NCBI GenBank assembly: GCA_015680685.1
Contig: MNCI01026430.1
Coordinates: 112,230-176,229 of the forward strand
From: Gnetum montanum
Lineage: Eukaryota > Streptophyta > Gnetopsida > Gnetales > Gnetaceae
Reading direction: 5' to 3'
DNA length: 64,000 nt
Shown: positions 59,061-64,000 of the stretch, piece by piece
Numbering within the stretch: the stretch's first letter is position 1
Layout: every line of letters begins with the position of its first letter
Notes under the pieces: model-generated
Database searches by the model: none
What the model was told of the DNA's origin: nothing
What the model saw: the letters and a program-made list of their open reading frames with translations, nothing else
Made by a program: the position numbers and the translations under genes

Positions 59061-60737
59061 TAAATACAACAAATATACTAAAACATGCAACAAAATTCAC
59101 ATGGAAAATCCTTCAATGCAAAGGGAAAAGAATCANAGAAAATAGAAGTTACAAAATATAACTTTTAGATTACTAGAAACAAAGTGCAAGCTAATTTGGC
59201 TTCACTTATTTAACAATCTTCTACTTGAAGACAAATCTACCATCTTCAAATCAAGTGTTGCATTTCTTCCATAATTCAAATTTAGACCTATACTATAGTT
59301 AAGCCAACTTGTTTTATGCATATCAAATGTTTACCTAAAAAAATAACTTTTATTAAAATATCAAGAAAATTCTCATGAGTATCAATTTTGTATACTTATA
59401 AATCCTCATATTCAAGAGCCAAATGGATAAAATAATATCAAATTTTAATATGCTTTATCTTTTAATGAAACATTGAATTCTTTCCACTCTAATTAACATA
59501 ATGCATAACAAAGCTACCTTGCTTTATCTTAAACTATTCAAGTAATCTTCTTAACCAAATCATCTCCTTAGCTACTTTTGTTAATGTTGCATATTCAACT
59601 TTTATCATAGATAAATCAATAATAGCTTGCAACATAAAGCTACTATTATAATGTAAAGCATGAATCTCCTTAGCCATAGCTTCTTACCATTTATCAACAT
59701 CCGGACAATTTTCAATTTCCTAAAAAGATTTAAGTTCAACACTATTAGCAAATAAAGCATAATACAAAAAAGGTAAATACCTTTATGTTGGCTTATGCGG
59801 TCATAAAGATCTCCTAACTTTGGTATAGGAGTTACTTGAAGTTCTTTACCATTTGCATTAGATGCAATAACATCACTTATTAATATCGTTGTATCATTAT
59901 CAATATTTACATCAATAACATCATTATGAATATATGGATGAATGTCATAATTATGTTAATGTAAAGCATATTCACAATAAGTTTATTTTATTTTTAATTT
60001 TATTTTTTCTTATTAAAAAACATCTCACTTTTGTTAAACAAAACACTCCTACTTTTGATAGTTTGTTTCACAAAAGGATCCCATAATTTATAACCTCTAT
60101 CATCTTCATTATAAGCAAGAAAAACATACCTTTGGGATTTTATATCTAACTTACCCCTCTAGTCTTTTAGAATTAAAATATAAGCCTCAAACCCAAAAGT
60201 TTTTAAGTAATTGTATAAAATCTTCCTACCTTTCCATAAAACTTAGGGATCTTACTATTTAAAGAAAAACTTAGAGATTGATTGATTAAGTACATTTTTG
60301 TATTAGCACTTCTATCCAAAATGTTTTGTCAAGACTAGATTTTGATAAGATACTCCCTACATATTTCATAATGCATTTGTTCATCTTTTCAATAACACCA
60401 TTTGAGTTGTGGTATTTGAGAAATAATTCTTATCTTTTCAATATCATTCTCTAGAAAAAATATTAAAGGTAGTAGAGTAGTATTCTCCACTATTATCAAT
60501 TCATAATTATTTAATAAATCTTTCAAATTCTTTTTAGTTCTATCTTTGAAGCCCTTCAAAATATCAAAGATCTAATCTTTACAAGCTATTGAATAAACCA
60601 ACACTTTACAAAATTATATTATATTATATAACAAAATAAAGAACTCCACTATGAGATTGAATATCTACTAGACCAAAAACATCTAAATATACTATCTCTA
60701 ATACCTTACTAATAAATAGTGTTTCAGCTGGCTGTAA
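59061..60737 (-). mobile_element. Ty1/copia pol remnant with internal RT deletion and 3' LTR edge
   Basis: On the - strand from 60720 downward: integrase (VLEIVYLDVFGLVDIQ; MNKCIMKYVGSILSKSS then LDKTFWIEVL near 60310-60390; FGFEAYILI; KLDIKSQRYVFLAYNEDDRG and YKLWDPFVKQTIKSRSVLFN near 60010-60160). The start of RT follows (W-EAMAKEIHALHYN near 59660-59700), joined directly to RNase H (FMLQAIIDLSMIKVEYATLT, VAKEMIWLRRLL, KIKHIKI-YYFIH, 59330-59650). The RT core is therefore deleted. TTCAAGTAGAAGATT at about 59215-59229 corresponds to the copia polypurine tract TTCAAGTGGGAGATT and is followed by TGTTAAATAAG, the probable 3' LTR start at 59215. The LTR end is uncertain. One unknown base lies at 59136. 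Confidence 0.75.
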
Positions 60738-61578
60738 TGATGCAACTATGTCATCATAGCTACAACAACACATCTGCATAAATGTAGCCTATGCTATGTC
60801 AATGTAGCTACATTGATGTAGTAGCAATAAATGCTTATATACATAAGGCATCTATTGCATTTATAACATCTTTTAATGCACAAGTAGTGGAACTCTATCA
60901 ATTTAGTTTCTTGAATTCTAGTAGTAGTTAGTAAGTGCTTGCATCATGATCTAAAATAGTTGAATTGAATCTTTATTCAAGTGAAGTTTACCTAGACACT
61001 TTGCATGAGCAGAATTAAAGGTTGATATTGTTTCCTTCCATTACAACACTTTGACTTATATTAGATTTTACTTTCTATGTTCTTTACTTTTTAGTATACA
61101 TACATTAATGTTTACTTTTTTAGGCACTTAGTTCATAATTTACTTTTTAAATGCACATTACACATTGCAAAATGAGTACAACTAATTTTGAACATGAATA
61201 AGTATCATTTGGTATAGTAAACACTGGTACCCCAGCACTGATAACATGAGTTTAGGATGTGTATGATAAGTTAGGGATGGATTCTCATTACCTAGGCTCG
61301 TTTAGAATTTATTTATTTTTTCTTAGGTTTAGTAGACTAAATTTCAATCTTTTAATATTTTTTAATAATGGCCATCATAACATCAGTTATCATGTGCCTC
61401 AATTATACTTAATAATACATACTAAGGCCATTACAAGTATAGATGAGAAGTCAACAACTTGTGATCTCATGATTAACTATCTAGACATCCTACAAGTTTA
61501 GTCCATAGATTATAACATGATCTTTTGCAATGCTTGTAGATTGAGTGGTTGGGCATACAAGACTTTCATTGCTTAGTA
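60738..61578 (+). repeat. 5' LTR of copy J
   Basis: About 841 bp from TGATGCAACTATG to about GCTTAGTA, just before the primer site. U3 has palindromic motifs ATAGCTAC, ATGTAGCTACAT and GATGTAGTAGC upstream of a TATATA box near 60837. GTAAGTGCTTGCATC, GGTACCCCAGCACTG, GTGTATGATAAG and TGAGTGGTTGGGCATAC are the family landmarks. It appears to have inserted in the copia remnant. Confidence 0.75.
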
Positions 61579-61579
61579 G

Positions 61580-61597
61580 TGACATCGTTGTTAGGGA
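61580..61597 (+). other. Primer-binding site of copy J, tRNA-Asp
   Basis: TGACATCGTTGTTAGGGA, a decayed match to TGGCGCCGTTGCCGGGGA with mainly C to T and G to A changes, at the expected place after the LTR. Confidence 0.75.
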
Positions 61598-61619
61598 CTG
61601 CTACTTGTATTCTAGATTA

Positions 61620-63344
61620 GTTGGTATCATAAATGATCATTTTTAAAAGCTTAATAATTTATCTTTCAAGAATATCCATAATTTATATTTTATAAGTAAC
61701 ATACAAAATTATTAATTCAATAGGTTTTTTTCTCACAAGAATGATTCACCACCTGCTAATAATTCTATAAGGAGTAATGGTATAATTAGTTCAAAAAATG
61801 AGGATATGCCCTACCAAGTAAAGGTGATTTATTAGTATTTAAATTCCTATCATCTAGAACTTGCCTTCATTTTCCACTAAGATGAACAATTAAGATGGAG
61901 GGAACTACAAGGCAACATTATGTTATCACCTAATTGGGTAGCTTCATTAATGCTAATACCTACATTGATGAAGGTAGGGTTGAAAGCTATTACAAATGAG
62001 TACATAATAGTTAATGAGATGACTAGGCCTATTAGCTCTTAGAAGCCTAACTTTGAAAAGATCATTTAATGGATGATTACCATAAAGTTGCTAAGTGGAA
62101 AGGAACCACCATCCCACTAATATCACAATATGAAAAGTAGGATAGTAATTACTAATGGGAGAGATCCCTTTACTAGAATCCTCATATCTTTAATATTGAG
62201 AAAAAAGATAATTAAAGAGATGAACATGGGTAAGGAAGAAGAGGCTAAGATAAATAACCAAGTGAACATGATAGAAAGAATCAAGACAAATACTATGATA
62301 GAAATAGAAATGGAGGTAGAGATGGTGATCAAGATAGAGATAGAGATAGAGATAGAGACTATGAATACTAACATGGTAGAAGGCATAATAGAGATCACGG
62401 AAGAACTTATGACCAAGACCATGATGAATAAGATGACTATGATGAACCTCTGTTGGCTACAATAAGTATGATAAACATCAGAGAGGCTATTTACATTCCC
62501 ACCAAGCATTAAAGGGATTGTCACATCATATGATTTGACATGAATAATATTTCAAAATTTGGGGGAGTTTATGATCTAGATATACAACATCATTTGTAAG
62601 CCTTCCATGATGCCTATTTATCATAGAATATAAATAATTATTGGAAGAAGATTAAGCTATTCCCTAGAATACTCATCAAAGTAGCAAAAAGTTGGTAAAC
62701 ATCTTTAAAACTAGATTTCATTCACAAATGGAGTACCGTGTTGGAATTATTTAATAACAAGTACTTGACATACTTACAAATGTCTAATTCAAGAAATTAA
62801 ATTTATGGATGAATATAAGATAATCATGAATCTCTTGATTTAGCCTTGATTAGATACTATTCACTATTATATAGATGTTTAGGCCATGACTTCTCTTAAA
62901 GGGAATAGTTAAGGCACATCCTAGATGGGTTAAGATTATACGAGATGAGAGCCCATCAAATTTAGAGGTTGATTGATTAATTGGCCAAAGAAGAAGGAGA
63001 ATTGAAAGGAAGATAAAGTGTAGAAGAGTATAATAGAGAATCATTCCTTTGTAGGAAGGATGTTCATGCTTATGAGATCAAGGAAGATGAAGACCCAATG
63101 GAGGATTCAAATTTTAATGGAGATGGTGGGTGTGACTTGTGCTAATATGAACATCCCAAGGGATGTTGGCCTATCATGAAACATCTATAAGAATCAAGAG
63201 CATATGATTTAAATCCCAAGTTCACTAGAAAGAAAATGACTAGGATATTATCTTATTCACAAGGCAATTACAAGTAATAATACAACCAATAGTACTATCC
63301 AAGTGGGGCTTTTTTACAACCTCAAGAGTAACATCATTAGTAAT
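61620..63344 (+). pseudogene. gag pseudogene of copy J, interrupted by an LTR
   Basis: FIFH-DEQLRWRELQGNIML near 61868-61925 matches the N-terminal FILHQDEQMQWCDMEGNI motif of copy B. A linker of Arg-Asp repeats (GATAGAGATAGAGATAGAGA near 62331) precedes DDYDEPLLATISM (about 62435-62470), MNNISKFGG, and LFPRILIKVAKSW (about 62660-62695). WSTVLELFNNKYLTYL (about 62730) and a Lys/Glu helix follow. GCDLC-YEHPKGCWP at 63128-63172 keeps both knuckle Cys. The frame is cut at 63344 by LTR I. The - strand frame at 62123-62524 is the antisense shadow of the Arg-Asp repeats. Confidence 0.78.
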
Positions 63345-64000
63345 TGATGAGACGCAATATCGCATGCACCGCGATATCGTGTCGTCCCCTGCGATATCGC
63401 GTACGCGATATCGTGGGTCGTCGCCAAATCTATAAATAAGAGGTGGCACTCCCCTTATTTTCCATCCTAGGCTAGAAGTAGTGAAGCTCTGGTAGTTTGA
63501 TCACTCCAGAGATAGAATATTTTCCATGTGCCTACAGTAGGAGTCCCCAAGTGAACGGATCTTTATTCCAGCAGCTTTGTACCTGAACGCAAGTTGTGTA
63601 TGGTAATAAAGACGAGCTTTGTGGATAAACCTTGCAGTGCATGGAATAGGATTGTATTACATGTTATTTATTACCTATTATTTATTACCTGCATTAGCGC
63701 GACATGAGTACGACTTGATTATGAGCATTGACGAATGTGTACGGCTAATTAAGAAATCGGCTACTCATCGCGATTAGTCTCTCTCACCCTTGTCTCCTAG
63801 AACGCGGGATGAGTATGACTTGATTACGAGCATCTACAGATGTGTATGGCTAGTCAAGGAATCAACTGCTCATCACGTTTAGGCTAGTTAGGTGCCTCAA
63901 TACGACCACTTCGAGCACGTGTGTTACATGTGGTGATCCCAGTAACGATTAGCGTTTGGTAGCCACAGTTGCATAGTTCAGGGTGTGTACGGTAAGTGGG
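63345..64000 (+). repeat. LTR I, continues past the window end
   Basis: It starts TGATGAGACGCAATATCGC and matches the reverse complement of LTR H closely. Four GCGATATCGC-type motifs precede TATA at 63431-63437; GGTAATAAAGACGAGC gives the polyadenylation-like signal. A 105-bp tandem duplication (units near 63703 and 63808) is shared with LTR H. About 656 of an expected 936 bp are in view, so it is not known whether a full element or a solo LTR follows. Confidence 0.88.

Noticed and set aside
62123-62524. 133-codon - strand frame rich in Ile and Ser
   Set aside because: It is the antisense of the Arg-Asp repeat linker of the J gag; the repeated GATAGA sequence keeps the complement open by composition.

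Overview
This window looks like intergenic DNA from a land plant with a large, repeat-rich nuclear genome. No host gene is recognisable. Almost every readable protein is a decayed fragment of a transposable element: Ty3/gypsy gag and pol, Ty1/copia pol, and LINE reverse transcriptase. Many stops fall where CAG, CAA or TGG codons would be expected, and primer-binding sites have lost their CpG and CpHpG cytosines, as in long-methylated plant DNA. A gymnosperm or another large-genome plant is a guess. There is one 247-base assembly gap (38663-38909) and a single n at 59136.

The dominant family is a non-chromovirus Ty3/gypsy group (Athila-like by its tRNA-Asp primer site and RT/RNase H/integrase motifs). 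LTRs are about 840-970 bp, start TGATGA, end CATCA or similar, and are followed by a degraded tRNA-Asp primer-binding site. Layout: an LTR junction and a truncated copy F (1-3965); a divergent LTR G (4242-5214); a poorly explained stretch with a 100-bp tandem repeat, a tRNA-like SINE head and a second SINE (5215-9971); nearly full-length copy A on + (9972-22862); a short LINE fragment (22863-23688); nearly full-length copy B on - (23689-36475); a pol-deleted copy C on - (36476-40102); a SINE and copia remnant (40321-40809); LTR D (43186-44075) beside a Tat-type RT fragment (44076-44769); copy E on - (44770-52924); a gag-tail tandem duplication (53461-53882); a LINE reverse transcriptase split by a solo LTR with an ATATG target duplication (57050-58314); a copia pol remnant on - (59061-60737); and copy J on + (60738-63344), whose gag is cut by a further LTR that runs off the window (63345-64000).

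The most interesting system is in copies A and B. Between pol and the 3' LTR each carries about 5 kb that ordinary gag-pol elements lack: a long spacer, a promoter-like block that reuses the GTCGACTAGGCC-type motifs and TATA box of the element's own U3, a leader with a splice donor, a roughly 300-bp intron whose acceptor abuts an ATG, and a sense-strand third ORF of about 940 codons. The ORF has a plant-transposon-protein-like N-terminal region, then a long charged stretch probably rich in coiled coil, then a proline-rich tail. This suggests that the third protein had its own internal transcription unit. A second broad pattern is that each LTR subfamily has its own short palindromic motif array just upstream of TATA (GTCGAC, GCGATATCGC or TGTAGCTACA types).
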